Of a stretch of 64,000 nucleotides of DNA, positions 25,323-36,640 are shown piece after piece. Position 1 is the stretch's first letter; every line of letters begins with the position of its first letter. The notes below the pieces were generated by a model. That model saw only the letters and a list, made by a program, of their open reading frames with translations. It did not search any database and had not been told where the DNA came from. Position numbers and translations under genes: made by a program. Source of the DNA: Microbacterium gorillae (GTDB lineage: Bacteria; Actinomycetota; Actinomycetes; Actinomycetales; Microbacteriaceae); assembly GCF_000826185.2 (NCBI RefSeq), contig NZ_LN648875.1, forward strand, positions 1,664,297 through 1,728,296. Reading direction: 5' to 3'.

Positions 25323-25564
25323 CGGGACAGCATAGAGGTTCGCGGCCGGGGCAGACACGGGGCTGCCGGCCGATCGGGCCATCCGGCATGAGGAATACCT
25401 CATACCCGCCGCATCTACTTACTGACTGGTTAGTGTCTGAGGAATCGGACACCGACGGTCCGCCCGACCGGAGTCCGGAGCCGATGACGCGGCACCACGA
25501 GGGTGCTCGCTGAGGCGCGAACCCGCTGTGATGCCCCGCATCCGGTCACGAAGGAGTGACGAAC

Positions 25565-27997
25565 ATGCCCAGGTCTTCCCGTCCGACTCCCGCTGCGGCG
25601 GTCCGCCCGCCCGGGCGACGACGCCTCGGTGCGACCGCCGTGGTGATCGCGGTCCTCGCCGGCACCGTCATCGCCGGTACGGCGGCGCAAGCCGAGGAAC
25701 CGGACGCCCCGCCCACGCCGGAGCCGTCCGTGTCCGCGACAGCAGAGCCGTCCGCGACTGCGACGCCGGAGCCGTCCGCGACGGAGCCCTCGGTGACGGA
25801 GACGACGGATCCGACCGAGACCGGGTCGTCCGGCCAGAACGCCGTCGCCCTCGGTCCGACCTCGATCCTGAACCGCCTCAGCGGGCGCTGCATCGACGCC
25901 GCCGACGCGGGCACCACGGTGGGCACTCCGCTGCAGCAATGGCAGTGCTACGCCGGCTCGGGGGCGCAGACCTGGGACGTCCGCGACGCGGGCGATGGCC
26001 TGGTGTCCCTGATCATGAACAGCACGCCCGGGGTCTCGATCGCGGCCATGGACGACGGGACGGTCCAGCTGGCCGCGACCGCGGCCGTCGCCGCGCAGCA
26101 GTGGCGCCCGGTCTCGACGTCCGCGGACGTGTTCGAGTTCCACACCGCGGCCGACGATGGCACGTGCCTCGCGGTCGTCGATGATTCGCCGAGCGACGGT
26201 GCGCGGCTCGCCGTGGCCGCGTGCTCCGGCACGGACGGCCAGCGCTTCCGGCTCGTGCCGAACGTCGACGAAGATCCCTGGAAGATCGCCAATCCGTTCG
26301 GACCGAACGTCACCGTGATCGACCGCACCTGGTCGACGCCGGACCTGCAGCAGAAGGTGGACGCCATCTTCGCCGACCAGCAGACCAGCCAGTTCGGTCC
26401 CCGACGGGATGCCGTGATCTTCACGCCGGGCAGCTACACCGCCGATGTCCGGGTGGGCTTCAACACGCAGATCCTCGGCGCGGGGCTCCTCCCCACCGAC
26501 GTCACGATCAACGGGCATGTGCGCACGGACGCGTCGTGGTGGGACGGCACCGGGTCGAACCTCTACAACTCCACGCAGAACTTCTGGCGCGGTGCGGAGA
26601 ACCTCTCCGTCAAGCCCACCGACGGCCAGGAGATGTGGGCGGCATCGCAGGCGGCGCCGTTCCGGCGGATGCAGGTCGACGGAGACCTCATCCTCGCGCA
26701 GCCCAACGGCAGCGGCGCGCGATGCGGCTGGGCCTCGGGCGGGCTCCTGGCAGACTCCGTCGTGACCGGCACGGTCGATTCCTGCACCCAGCAGCAGTAC
26801 TACACCCGCAACTCCGAGATCGGCGGATGGACCGGCACCAACTGGAACCTGACCTTCCAGGGCACCACCGGCGCGCCGGAGGAGGGTGTGTTCGACGAGA
26901 CCAAGTACACCGTCGTGGAGAAGACGCCGGTCGTGCGTGAGAAGCCGTTCGTCTACCTGGACGGCGGCGAGTTCAAGGTGTTCGTCCCGGCGCTGCGCTC
27001 GGACAGCGTGGGCACGTCGTGGGCGTCCGGAACGCCCGCAGGCGAGTCTCTGGGATTGGACGCGTTCTACATCACCCAGCCCGGCGACACCGCGAAGGCG
27101 ATCAACAAGCAGCTCAAAGCGGGCAAGAACCTGATCATCACCCCGGGCGTCTACAAGCTCGATCGTCAGCTCGAGATCACCCGCGCCGACACGGTCGTCC
27201 TGGGCCTCGGCCTGGCGACGCTGCAGCCGGTGAAGGGCGACGCCGCCATCGAGGTGGCGGATGTCGACGGCGTCAAGATCGCCGGCCTCATCGTGGACGC
27301 GGGGGCGAAGAACTCCGATGTCCTGGTGCAGATCGGGCCGAAGAAGTCCAAGAAGTCGCACGCGGAGAACCCGACGTCGCTGCATGACCTGTTCATTCGG
27401 GTCGGTGGGAACTGGGAGGCCCACGCCACGCAGAGCATCGTCGTGAACAGCAGTGATGTGATCGGCGACCACCTCTGGGTCTGGCGCGCGGACCACGGGC
27501 ACAACGCTCCCGACGGGTTCTACCCGGACTGGAAGAACACCACCGGTCGCAACGGTCTGGTCGTCAACGGCGCCCGCGTCACGATGTACGGCCTGTTCGT
27601 CGAGCACTACCAGCAGTACCAGACGCTGTGGAACGGGGAGGACGGGCGGACCTTCTTCTACCAGAACGAGACGCCGTACGATGCTCCGACGCAGCGCGCG
27701 TGGATGGACGGCAAGAAGAACGGGTGGGCGGCGTACAAGGTCGCCGACTCGGTCAAGCACCATCAGGCGGTCGCGCTCGGCAGCTACGCGGTGTACTTCG
27801 GTCCGAACTTCGGGGCGCAGACGTTCACTCCGGACCTCTCGAACGCGTTCGAGACGCCGACCGGACCGGGGATCAGCTTCCGGCACATGGTGACCGTCGC
27901 GATCACGAGCGGGACGATCTCCTCGATCATCAACGGTGTCGGGGACGTCACTCCCGAGGGCGTGAAGGCGGTGACGCTGGAGCAGTACCCGCAGTGA
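25565..27997 (+). CDS. Secreted ricin-type lectin / beta-helix protein (GH55-like)
   Basis: 810 aa. Signal sequence about residues 20-42 (LGATAVVIAVLAGTVIAGTA), a Pro/Ser/Thr/Glu linker of EPSAT repeats (about 45-85), a ricin-B-like domain (about 90-235, with GRCIDAADAGTTVGTPLQQW), then a long right-handed beta-helix region with VIFTPGSYTADVRV and NLIITPGVYKLDRQ. The PGxY repeats resemble glycoside hydrolase family 55/pectate-lyase-like folds. It probably binds and cuts or coats an extracellular glycan. ATG 25565 follows GAAGGAG. The enzymatic class is uncertain. Confidence 0.8.
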   Translation: MPRSSRPTPAAAVRPPGRRRLGATAVVIAVLAGTVIAGTAAQAEEPDAPPTPEPSVSATAEPSATATPEPSATEPSVTETTDPTETGSSGQNAVALGPTSILNRLSGRCIDAADAGTTVGTPLQQWQCYAGSGAQTWDVRDAGDGLVSLIMNSTPGVSIAAMDDGTVQLAATAAVAAQQWRPVSTSADVFEFHTAADDGTCLAVVDDSPSDGARLAVAACSGTDGQRFRLVPNVDEDPWKIANPFGPNVTVIDRTWSTPDLQQKVDAIFADQQTSQFGPRRDAVIFTPGSYTADVRVGFNTQILGAGLLPTDVTINGHVRTDASWWDGTGSNLYNSTQNFWRGAENLSVKPTDGQEMWAASQAAPFRRMQVDGDLILAQPNGSGARCGWASGGLLADSVVTGTVDSCTQQQYYTRNSEIGGWTGTNWNLTFQGTTGAPEEGVFDETKYTVVEKTPVVREKPFVYLDGGEFKVFVPALRSDSVGTSWASGTPAGESLGLDAFYITQPGDTAKAINKQLKAGKNLIITPGVYKLDRQLEITRADTVVLGLGLATLQPVKGDAAIEVADVDGVKIAGLIVDAGAKNSDVLVQIGPKKSKKSHAENPTSLHDLFIRVGGNWEAHATQSIVVNSSDVIGDHLWVWRADHGHNAPDGFYPDWKNTTGRNGLVVNGARVTMYGLFVEHYQQYQTLWNGEDGRTFFYQNETPYDAPTQRAWMDGKKNGWAAYKVADSVKHHQAVALGSYAVYFGPNFGAQTFTPDLSNAFETPTGPGISFRHMVTVAITSGTISSIINGVGDVTPEGVKAVTLEQYPQ

Positions 27998-27999
27998 TC

Positions 28000-28023
28000 G
28001 GAGCGGCCGCGCGCGGCCGCTCC
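28000..28023 (+). terminator. Palindromic hairpin after the lectin/beta-helix gene
   Basis: Perfect 24-base palindrome GGAGCGGCCGCG/CGCGGCCGCTCC, five bases after the stop. Confidence 0.65.
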
Positions 28024-28049
28024 GGGTGCCGAAGCCCTTCGTCGGCGCC

Positions 28050-28084
28050 CACGACGGGACGGGTCATGGACCCGTCCCGTCGTG
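28050..28084. terminator. 15-bp-stem hairpin upstream of tilS
   Basis: CACGACGGGACGGGT, a short loop, ACCCGTCCCGTCGTG. A second strong hairpin in the gap, probably the true terminator of the preceding gene. Confidence 0.7.
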
Positions 28085-28125
28085 CTGTGAGCGACCGCTC
28101 GTTCCGGTCCCGTAGCGTGGTGCTC

Positions 28126-29100
28126 ATGCCGAGCCTGGACCCCGCCGTCGCCGAGATCCGTCGCGCCGTTCGCGCAGCCCTCGTCCCGTTCGCCGGGCGA
28201 ACGGTCATCGTGGCGCTGTCCGGGGGCGCGGACTCCCTCGCGCTCACGGCCGCCGTCGCGTTCGAGGTGGGCGCGGCGGACGTCTCCGCCCGCGCCGTCG
28301 TCGTCGACCACGCCATGCAGGAGGGCTCGGCCGAGGTCGCCGAGCGCGCGGCCGAGCAGGCGCGATCGCTCGGGCTGGAGGCGCGAGTCGTCCGGGTGAT
28401 CGTGGACGGCGCCCCGACGGTTGGCCCGGAGGCCGCGGCCCGGGTCGCGCGGTACGCGGCGCTGGACGCCGCCGCCGATGACCTCGGCGCGGCCGCGATC
28501 CTGCTCGCGCACACGCGCGATGATCAGGCCGAGACCGTGCTGCTCGGGCTCGCGCGCGGGTCCGGCGCCGGATCGCTGCAGGGCATGGCGCCCGTCTCCG
28601 GACGCCGCGTGCGCCCGCTGCTGTCGGTCGCCCGGGCCACGACGGTCGCCGCCTGCGCCGCGCAGGGGCTGGAACCGTGGCACGATCCGCACAACGACCA
28701 TGCGCGCTACGCGCGCGTGCGGGTCCGGAACACGGTCCTGCCGGTTCTCGAAGCGGAGCTCGGACCGGGGGTCGCCGAGGCTCTTGCGCGCACCGCCGAG
28801 CAGCTGCGGGAGGACAACGACGCCTTCGCCGAGATGATCGACGAGACCATCGAGGACATCGTCGAGCACGCCGAGGCGGGCATCTCGGTTTCCGTCCCGG
28901 CACTCGCGGCGAACCCGGCAGCCCTCCGGCACCGGATCATCCGCCACATCGTCGCGAGCGAGTTCGGGGTGTCGCTCACCCGGGTGCAGACGCTGGAGGT
29001 CGCGCGCCTCGTCATGGACTGGTCCGGCCAGGGGCCGATCGACCTGCCCGCCTGCACGGCGGTGCGCACGGGCGCGAGAGTCGTGTTCACGGCGCGCTGA
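28126..29100 (+). CDS. tilS: tRNA(Ile)-lysidine synthetase
   Basis: 324 aa. Modifies C34 of the CAU-anticodon tRNA-Ile to lysidine so that it reads AUA. The PP-loop ATP site LSGGADSLAL is at residues 31-40, with the family patterns AHTRDDQAETVLLGL and PLLSVARATT downstream. The start ATG 28126 is 7 bases after a TAGCGT -10-like box, suggesting a leaderless message. tilS next to hpt and ftsH is the usual actinobacterial arrangement; here four small genes on the other strand separate tilS from hpt. Confidence 0.94.
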   Translation: MPSLDPAVAEIRRAVRAALVPFAGRTVIVALSGGADSLALTAAVAFEVGAADVSARAVVVDHAMQEGSAEVAERAAEQARSLGLEARVVRVIVDGAPTVGPEAAARVARYAALDAAADDLGAAAILLAHTRDDQAETVLLGLARGSGAGSLQGMAPVSGRRVRPLLSVARATTVAACAAQGLEPWHDPHNDHARYARVRVRNTVLPVLEAELGPGVAEALARTAEQLREDNDAFAEMIDETIEDIVEHAEAGISVSVPALAANPAALRHRIIRHIVASEFGVSLTRVQTLEVARLVMDWSGQGPIDLPACTAVRTGARVVFTAR

Positions 29101-29101
29101 G

Positions 29102-29308
29102 TCAGCCGCCGAGGATCACCGCCGACACCGCGAACGAGATCGCCAGCACGATTCCGCAGACGATCATCAGAGCCGCAGCGCGGTGCGTGGCGGGGGCGTG
29201 CGGCCCGAGCGCCGCCCGTGAGCGCACGAACGACAGTACGGCCGACGCGGCGACGAAGCCGAGGACCAGCATCGTCACCAGAACCAGAATCTCAAGCAGG
29301 AAACCCAT
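29102..29308 (-). CDS. Small two-helix membrane protein
   Basis: 68 aa with two hydrophobic helices, ILVLVTMLVLGFVAASAVLS and ALMIVCGIVLAISFAVSAVI, joined by a basic loop. It converges on tilS, with one base between the stops. Coding bias is good. Function unknown. Confidence 0.62.
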   Translation of the reverse strand: MGFLLEILVLVTMLVLGFVAASAVLSFVRSRAALGPHAPATHRAAALMIVCGIVLAISFAVSAVILGG

Positions 29309-29441
29309 CGCGACTCCCTCGTCACGTGCCGCGTGGCGGACGCGTCAGGGTCATTGTGCGCCCGACCGTCGGCGGATGCCACCCGCAGGCGCGGCGCGTC
29401 GCGTCGACGGGCCACGCCACGTCACGTCGGCCGAGCGTCGC

Positions 29442-29684
29442 TCACCGCTTCATCGCCCTCTTGCCCGCGAGGATCGCCCACAGGTTGGCCAGGGCGCCGA
29501 TGGCGATACCGGCCGACCCGGCCACGCGCACCCAGCCACCGTCGTCGCCCATGGCCATACCGACGAACAGCAGGATGATCCCCGCGATCAGGAGTACGCC
29601 GATCAGGATGTACACGCCGATCGGAATCGCGGCTCGTCGGCGACTCGGCGTGCTCGATGTCGTGTTCTCATCGAAATCGCTCAT
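29442..29684 (-). CDS. Small membrane protein
   Basis: 80 aa starting MSDFDENTTSSTPSRRR, then two transmembrane helices (GVYILIGVLLIAGIILLFVG and AGSAGIAIGALANLWAILAG) and a basic end. ATG 29684 lies after GGGGAGGTCCGAG. No family recognised. Confidence 0.68.
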   Translation of the reverse strand: MSDFDENTTSSTPSRRRAAIPIGVYILIGVLLIAGIILLFVGMAMGDDGGWVRVAGSAGIAIGALANLWAILAGKRAMKR

Positions 29685-29774
29685 CTCGGACCTCCCCGGT
29701 GTCCTGGGGGTCATCCTGACCGATGCCGGCGACCCGCACCAGAGGCGTGGCGGCATCCGACAGCCGGGGCAACG

Positions 29775-29815
29775 CATGACGGCGGCGCACTCACCGGGAG
29801 TGCACCGCCGTCATG
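29775..29815. terminator. Terminator after the DUF937 gene
   Basis: CATGACGGCGG...CCGCCGTCATG with an inner GCACT/AGTGC pair, 16 bases after the minus-strand stop at 29831. Confidence 0.7.
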
Positions 29816-29830
29816 GATGGGGCTGTGGTG

Positions 29831-30367
29831 TTACTTCTTGCCGAAGAGCCCGCCGAGGCCACCGAGGATCGACCCGATGTCGATTCCGCCGCCGGAGGAC
29901 TGCGCGTTGCCGGACTGGTTGCCGGTCAGGCCGCCCAGAAGTCCGCCGAGCACGTCGCCGAGACCGCCCGAGGAGGTCTCCTTCGCGTTCGAGGTGCCCT
30001 TGGAGAGCATGCCCATCACGATCGGCGCGAGGATCGGCAGCAGTTTGCTGAAGTCGATGCCGGCGGTCTTCTCGTTCGAGGACAGCTGGCTGGCGACGGC
30101 GTCGGTGTCATTGCCGAAGATGTGCGTCAGGATCTTCTGTCCGTCTGCGGTGTCAACGTTGTCGACGTCGATCTGGCCGCCGTGGTTCTCCAGCGCCTTC
30201 TCGATCGCCGCCGCGCCGTCCGCGCTCTCCGCATTGCGGTGGAGGCCGCCGATGATCGTCGCGCCGCCCTCCTTCACCGCCTGAGCCGCGGTGCCCTCGT
30301 CGACGCCGAGCTTCTTCGCGATGTCGCCGATGGGAAGCTGCGACAGGATGTCATCGATCCCGGCCAT
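29831..30367 (-). CDS. DUF937 domain protein
   Basis: 178 aa. The N-terminal half, DDILSQLPIGDIAKKLGVDE...ATIIGGLHRNA, and ILTHIFGND are the DUF937 pattern. The C-terminal 60 residues are Gly-rich with repeated LGGLLGGL and end in GLFGKK. Cytoplasmic, no signal peptide. ATG 30367 follows AAAGGGGAT. The family is widespread and of unknown function. It is divergent from hpt. Confidence 0.82.
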   Translation of the reverse strand: MAGIDDILSQLPIGDIAKKLGVDEGTAAQAVKEGGATIIGGLHRNAESADGAAAIEKALENHGGQIDVDNVDTADGQKILTHIFGNDTDAVASQLSSNEKTAGIDFSKLLPILAPIVMGMLSKGTSNAKETSSGGLGDVLGGLLGGLTGNQSGNAQSSGGGIDIGSILGGLGGLFGKK

Positions 30368-30496
30368 GGGATCCCCTTTCGTAGGTGAAGGCGCCGCGCG
30401 GGAACGCGAGCCGCAGTGCAACTGTGCCGGAAAAATGCGGTCGGCCACAACCGGGCGCGCGAGGACCCGCCGGCGAAGCGACCTAGAATTGACCTC

Positions 30497-31048
30497 ATGC
30501 GTGCCGCTGATATCGCTGACCACCTGACCGACGTCCTCGTCACCGAGGAGGAGATCCACGCCAAGCTGCGCGAGATCGCGCAGCAGGTCGCAGTGGACTA
30601 CGCGGGCAAGGATCTCGTGCTGGTCGGTGTCCTCAAGGGCGCGATCATGGTGATGAGCGACTTCATCCGGGCCCTGCCGATCCTCGCCCCGATCGACTTC
30701 ATGGCGGTGTCCTCCTACGGTGCATCCACGAAGTCCAGCGGCGTCGTGCAGATCCGCAAGGACCTCGACACCGACATCCACGACAAGCACGTCCTGATCG
30801 TCGAGGACATCATCGACTCCGGCCTCACGCTGTCGTGGCTGCTGGAGAACTTCGCCTCCCGCGGCGCCGCCTCGGTCGAGGTGCTGGCGCTGCTGCGCAA
30901 GCCGGAGGCCGCCAAGGTCGAGATCGACTGCAAGTACGTCGGCTTCGACATCCCGAACGAGTTCGTCGTCGGCTACGGCCTCGACTACGACGAGAGCTAC
31001 CGCAACCTGCGCGACGTCGCCGTCCTGGCCCCGCACGTCTACAGCTGA
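30497..31048 (+). CDS. hpt: Hypoxanthine phosphoribosyltransferase
   Basis: 183 aa. Converts hypoxanthine or guanine plus PRPP to IMP or GMP. The PRPP-binding motif VLIVEDIIDSGLTLSWLL is present, together with VGVLKGAIMVMSDFIR and the end DYDESYRNLRDVAVL. A TAGAAT -10 box at 30484-30489 stands 7 bases before ATG 30497, so the mRNA is likely leaderless. It sits upstream of ftsH as in other actinobacteria, with two extra genes between. Confidence 0.95.
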   Translation: MRAADIADHLTDVLVTEEEIHAKLREIAQQVAVDYAGKDLVLVGVLKGAIMVMSDFIRALPILAPIDFMAVSSYGASTKSSGVVQIRKDLDTDIHDKHVLIVEDIIDSGLTLSWLLENFASRGAASVEVLALLRKPEAAKVEIDCKYVGFDIPNEFVVGYGLDYDESYRNLRDVAVLAPHVYS

Positions 31049-31052
31049 CGCC

Positions 31053-31445
31053 GTGGAAGGCGCATGGGGAGCGCTCGCCGGCGCGATCGTCATCGGCGTC
31101 GGCGCTCTGCTGATGCTGTGGCTGGCGCGACGCTCCGCGGCCGGAACTCTGCCGCGCAATCAGCTCGCTGGGATCCGGACGCCCCTCACGCTGTCCTCGG
31201 ATGAGGCCTGGTACCCGGCGCAGGCGGCCGCGGCCCCCGCGACGCGGACCGCGGCGCTCGGCGGCCTCATCGGGTCTGTGGCCGCACTCGTGGCCAGTGT
31301 CATCGTGCTCGTCCTCGGCGCGGAGGGCATCGTGCCGGGGCTGCTGTGCGCCGGACTGCTGCTCGCCGCCACGGCATGGCTGCTCGTCTTCGTCCTGATC
31401 GGCGCCGCCGCCGTCCTCCGCGCGGCCCGGGACACCTCCCGCTGA
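31053..31445 (+). CDS. SdpI-family membrane protein
   Basis: 130 aa, three to four hydrophobic segments. The central NQLAGIRTPLTLSSDEAWYP is the SdpI/YfhL signature (GIRTPxTLSSDEAW). SdpI proteins give immunity to the SdpC toxin in Bacillus; actinobacterial members are of unknown role. GTG start, four bases after the hpt stop, so co-transcribed with hpt. Confidence 0.82.
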   Translation: MEGAWGALAGAIVIGVGALLMLWLARRSAAGTLPRNQLAGIRTPLTLSSDEAWYPAQAAAAPATRTAALGGLIGSVAALVASVIVLVLGAEGIVPGLLCAGLLLAATAWLLVFVLIGAAAVLRAARDTSR

Positions 31446-31465
31446 CGAATCCGGCTCAGCGGAGG

Positions 31466-32200
31466 TCAGGCGGGGCGGAAGACGCGGAGCCAGGTGCTGT
31501 AGCGCTCGGTGACCGGGCCCAGGCGCTCCGCGACGGCCGCCACAGCCGCAGCGTCGGGTGCGGACCAGTCGCTGAAACTCGTGAACAGGTCGCGGACCTG
31601 CGCCGCGTCCAGCTCGACGGTCCACGTCACTGACTCGGCGCGGTCGAGATCCCACAGGCCGGTGCCGAGGACCGCGGCCGTCACGCCCTCCGCATCGCTG
31701 GGCGTGGACCGCTGCGGGGTCGCCCGGGTCTGCCGCGCCGCGATGCGGGCGACCTCCGCCCGGAACGGGGTCCGCCACTCCGGGTCACCGTAGCGATTGT
31801 GGACCACAGCGAATGCCCCGTCCGGTGTCAGGGCCGTGCGCAGCTTCGGCAGGAGACGGTTCAGATCCAACCAGTGCACCGACGTCGCCGCCAGCGCGAG
31901 GTCCACGGACGCGGGCTCAAGAGGGACGTCCTCGGCACGCGCGGTGTGCACCTGAGCTTCCGGGAATCGCTCCCGCAGTCGCGCGGCGAGGACCGGTCCC
32001 GGTTCCACGGCCGTCACGTGCATTCCGGCGGAGACCAGTTCGCGCGTCGCCAGCCCGGTGCCGGCGCCGAGGTCCCATGCTCGGTCGCCGGTGCGCAGCA
32101 GCCCCGCCTCACGCAGCAGCTCCCAGATTCGCGGCGGGTACGGCGGGCGTCCGGCTTCGTAGGCGTCCGCGACGGCGTCGAAGTTCAGGTGATCGGACAT
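31466..32200 (-). CDS. Class I SAM-dependent methyltransferase
   Basis: 244 aa. The SAM-binding motif I is [16 protein letters not shown] (residues about 41-56), with the acidic ribose contact in VTAVEPGP. Later motifs are [17 protein letters not shown] and [12 protein letters not shown]. The N-terminus [20 protein letters not shown] is typical of the methyltransferase 11-type proteins of unknown substrate. Start ATG 32200. It lies convergent to the SdpI-like gene and divergent from ftsH. Confidence 0.88.
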   Translation of the reverse strand: MSDHLNFDAVADAYEAGRPPYPPRIWELLREAGLLRTGDRAWDLGAGTGLATRELVSAGMHVTAVEPGPVLAARLRERFPEAQVHTARAEDVPLEPASVDLALAATSVHWLDLNRLLPKLRTALTPDGAFAVVHNRYGDPEWRTPFRAEVARIAARQTRATPQRSTPSDAEGVTAAVLGTGLWDLDRAESVTWTVELDAAQVRDLFTSFSDWSAPDAAAVAAVAERLGPVTERYSTWLRVFRPA

Positions 32201-32356
32201 CACGGTCGACGGTATCGGGTCCGGCGAATCCGTAGCCCGGGCACGGGTACGCCGTGGGCGAATACCAGGGAGGGCAAAGGTGGGCCGCGATACCCTGAGG
32301 GGCGACGTCGCGAGACGTCTCTGTCGACAGAAGGGCAACGGGGGCCGCCCCGCACC

Positions 32357-34360
<2,004 letters not shown>

Positions 34361-34364
34361 TCGC

Positions 34365-34964
34365 GTGGCTGTCGATCGGCCGCGGATCGCGGCGCTCGTC
34401 CGCGAACTGATCGAGGCGATCGGGGAGGACCCGCATCGCCCCGGCCTGACCGGCACCCCCGAGCGCGTCGCCACGACGTGGGCGGAGTTCTTCGCCGGCG
34501 TCGGCGAGGACCCCGCGGCCCCGCTCGCGCACACCATCAGCGTCTCCCACGGTCCGGCGCCGGAGACTGAGCCGAGCGGTGCGGTGATCCTGCGGGACGT
34601 GCTGTTCCGCTCCGTCTGCGAGCACCATCTGCTGCCCTTCCAGGGACGTGCGCACATCGCCTACCTGCCCGGCGAGAAGGTCGTCGGTCTCGGCGCGCTG
34701 CCGAAGGTCGTGGACGTGCTGGCCGCCCGGCCGCAGGTGCAGGAACGCCTCGGCGAGCAGATCGCCGACACGATCGCGACGGCCCTGGACGCCAAGGGCG
34801 TCCTGATCGTGCTGGACGCGCGCCACCAGTGCGTGACCACGCGCGGCGGGCGGCAGCCGATCGCCTCGACCGTCACCATCGCGGCGCGCGGGACGCTCGC
34901 CGAACCGGCGGCGCGCAGCGAGATCGTGGCGCTGATCGGGTCCGGAGACCAGGAGAGCGCGTGA
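34365..34964 (+). CDS. folE: GTP cyclohydrolase I
   Basis: 199 aa. Opens the GTP ring to 7,8-dihydroneopterin triphosphate, the first step of folate synthesis. Conserved SVCEHHLLPFQGRAHIAYLP carries the zinc Cys-His site; the second zinc Cys is in DARHQCVTTRG. GTG start 34365, close behind ftsH. Its TGA overlaps the GTG of folP. This is the usual ftsH-folE-folP-folB-folK order of actinobacteria. Confidence 0.97.
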   Translation: MAVDRPRIAALVRELIEAIGEDPHRPGLTGTPERVATTWAEFFAGVGEDPAAPLAHTISVSHGPAPETEPSGAVILRDVLFRSVCEHHLLPFQGRAHIAYLPGEKVVGLGALPKVVDVLAARPQVQERLGEQIADTIATALDAKGVLIVLDARHQCVTTRGGRQPIASTVTIAARGTLAEPAARSEIVALIGSGDQESA

Positions 34965-35764
34965 CGGCGATCTGGGGCATCGTCAACGTGACGCCGGACT
35001 CGTTCAGCGACGGTGGCGACCACCCGGATCCCACGACGGGCCTCGCGCACGCTCGAGCTCTGCGTGCGGCCGGCGCCCACGTGCTCGATATCGGCGGGGA
35101 GTCGACGCGACCGGGCTCGGAGCGGGTGCCGCTCGCCGTCGAGCGTGCGCGGGTGCTCCCGGTGATCGAGGCGCTCGTCGCCGAGGGAGCCGTGGTCTCG
35201 ATCGACACGATGAACGCCGACACCGCGGTCGCCGCGGTCGCCGCGGGAGCCCGCTACGTCAACGACGTCGCCGGGGGGCTGGCGGACCCGGACATGTTCG
35301 CCGCGGTCGCGGAAACCGCGGCGGCCATCGTGATCGGACATTGGCGTGGTCCGTCCGCGGACATGTACGCCCGCGCGGAATATGACCAGATCGGCCGGGA
35401 GGTCGCCCAGGAACTGGCCGACCGGGTCGCCGCGGCGGTGGCCGCCGGCATCTCCACGGAGCGGATCGTGATCGACCCGGGGATCGGCTTCGCCAAGACC
35501 GCGGAGCAGAGCTGGGAGCTGCTGCGGGATCTCGCCGAGATCGTCGCGCTCGGCCACCCGGTGCTCATCGGGACCAGCCGCAAGCGGTTCCTCACCCCGG
35601 TGCTCGGGGAGGACGCATCGCGCGAACGCCGGGACCTCGCGACGGCGGTGACCAGCGTGCTGGCCGCCGACGCCGGGGCCTGGGCGGTGCGCGTGCACGA
35701 CGTCGGGGCGACGCGCGACGCGCTCGCCGTCCGTACGGCATGGCAGGGTGATGAGCGTGGATGA
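34961..35764 (+). CDS. folP: Dihydropteroate synthase
   Basis: 267 aa. Joins 4-aminobenzoate to the pterin diphosphate; target of sulfonamides. WGIVNVTPDSFSDGG at the N-terminus and HVLDIGGESTRPGS are the two DHPS signatures. IVIDPGIGFAKT and LIGTSRKRFL form the pterin and phosphate sites. GTG start 34961 overlaps the folE stop (GTGA). Confidence 0.97.
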   Translation: MTAIWGIVNVTPDSFSDGGDHPDPTTGLAHARALRAAGAHVLDIGGESTRPGSERVPLAVERARVLPVIEALVAEGAVVSIDTMNADTAVAAVAAGARYVNDVAGGLADPDMFAAVAETAAAIVIGHWRGPSADMYARAEYDQIGREVAQELADRVAAAVAAGISTERIVIDPGIGFAKTAEQSWELLRDLAEIVALGHPVLIGTSRKRFLTPVLGEDASRERRDLATAVTSVLAADAGAWAVRVHDVGATRDALAVRTAWQGDERG

Positions 35765-36116
35765 GATCACGCTGACCGGCCTCACCGTCTTCGGACGGCA
35801 CGGAGTGTTCGACTTCGAGCGCGAGCAGGGCCAGGAGTTCACGATTGACGTGACGCTACGGCTCGACCTGCGTCCCGCGGCGGCCAGTGACGACGTCACC
35901 GACACGGTGCACTACGGCGAACTCGCCGACGCGCTGGCCGAGATCGTCGCGGGGGAGCCGGTCGCGCTCATCGAGACCCTCGCCGCACGCTTGGCGGACG
36001 CGGCACTGACCGACCCGCGCGTGCACGACGCGTCCGTCACCGTGCACAAGCCGCACGCCCCGATCGAGCGCACCTTCACCGACGTCTCGGTCACGATCCA
36101 CCGGAGTCGATCGTGA
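35751..36116 (+). CDS. folB: Dihydroneopterin aldolase
   Basis: 121 aa. Splits dihydroneopterin to 6-hydroxymethyl-dihydropterin and glycolaldehyde. TGLTVFGRHGVFDFER contains the conserved Gly-x-His-Gly, VHYGELADAL the catalytic-site Tyr and VTVHKPHAPI the catalytic Lys. Starts at ATG 35751 inside the end of folP, and its stop overlaps folK. Confidence 0.95.
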   Translation: MSVDEITLTGLTVFGRHGVFDFEREQGQEFTIDVTLRLDLRPAAASDDVTDTVHYGELADALAEIVAGEPVALIETLAARLADAALTDPRVHDASVTVHKPHAPIERTFTDVSVTIHRSRS

Positions 36117-36640
36117 AGATGCAGCGCTTCCCGCCGATGCCCGAGCCGGATGCTCGTCCGCCGCGCGAACCGTCCGTCGCCGTCGTCGCGCTCGGCTCGA
36201 ACCTGGGGGACCGAGCCGGAACGCTCGAGGCCGCGGCCGATGAGATCCGTCGGCTTCCGCTGGTGGACGAGGTGGTGCTGTCCCCGGTCGTCCGGTCCGT
36301 CGCCGTGACCCTGGCGGGTCCGGACCCGAGCAAGCCGGAGTATCTGAACGCGGTCGCCCTGGTCCGGACCCGCCTCGCGCCCACGGTGCTGCTCGGCTAC
36401 CTCCACCGCATCGAGACCGAGCACGGCCGCGAGCGCCGTGAGCGCTGGGGGGACCGGACGCTGGACCTCGACATCGTGGCGTACGGAGACCTGCGCAGCG
36501 ACGATCCGCGCTTGACCCTCCCGCATCCCCGGGCGCACGAGCGTGACTTCGTCCTGGAACCCTGGCTGCAGATCGATCCGGACGCCGTCCTGCCGGGGTA
36601 CGGGCGCGTCGCCGATCTGCTGGCGGAGCTGCGCTCGTGA
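36113..36640 (+). CDS. folK: 2-amino-4-hydroxy-6-hydroxymethyldihydropteridine diphosphokinase
   Basis: 175 aa. Activates the pterin alcohol with ATP for DHPS. ALGSNLGDRAGTLEAA and the HPPK signature RWGDRTLDLDIVAYG are present, followed by LPHPRAHERDFVLEPW. GTG start 36113 overlaps the folB stop; its own stop overlaps the next gene. Confidence 0.95.
   Translation: MKMQRFPPMPEPDARPPREPSVAVVALGSNLGDRAGTLEAAADEIRRLPLVDEVVLSPVVRSVAVTLAGPDPSKPEYLNAVALVRTRLAPTVLLGYLHRIETEHGRERRERWGDRTLDLDIVAYGDLRSDDPRLTLPHPRAHERDFVLEPWLQIDPDAVLPGYGRVADLLAELRS

Noticed and set aside
27784..28947. 387-codon minus-strand frame opposite tilS
   Set aside because: tilS carries the PP-loop and family motifs; the antisense frame is compositionally odd.
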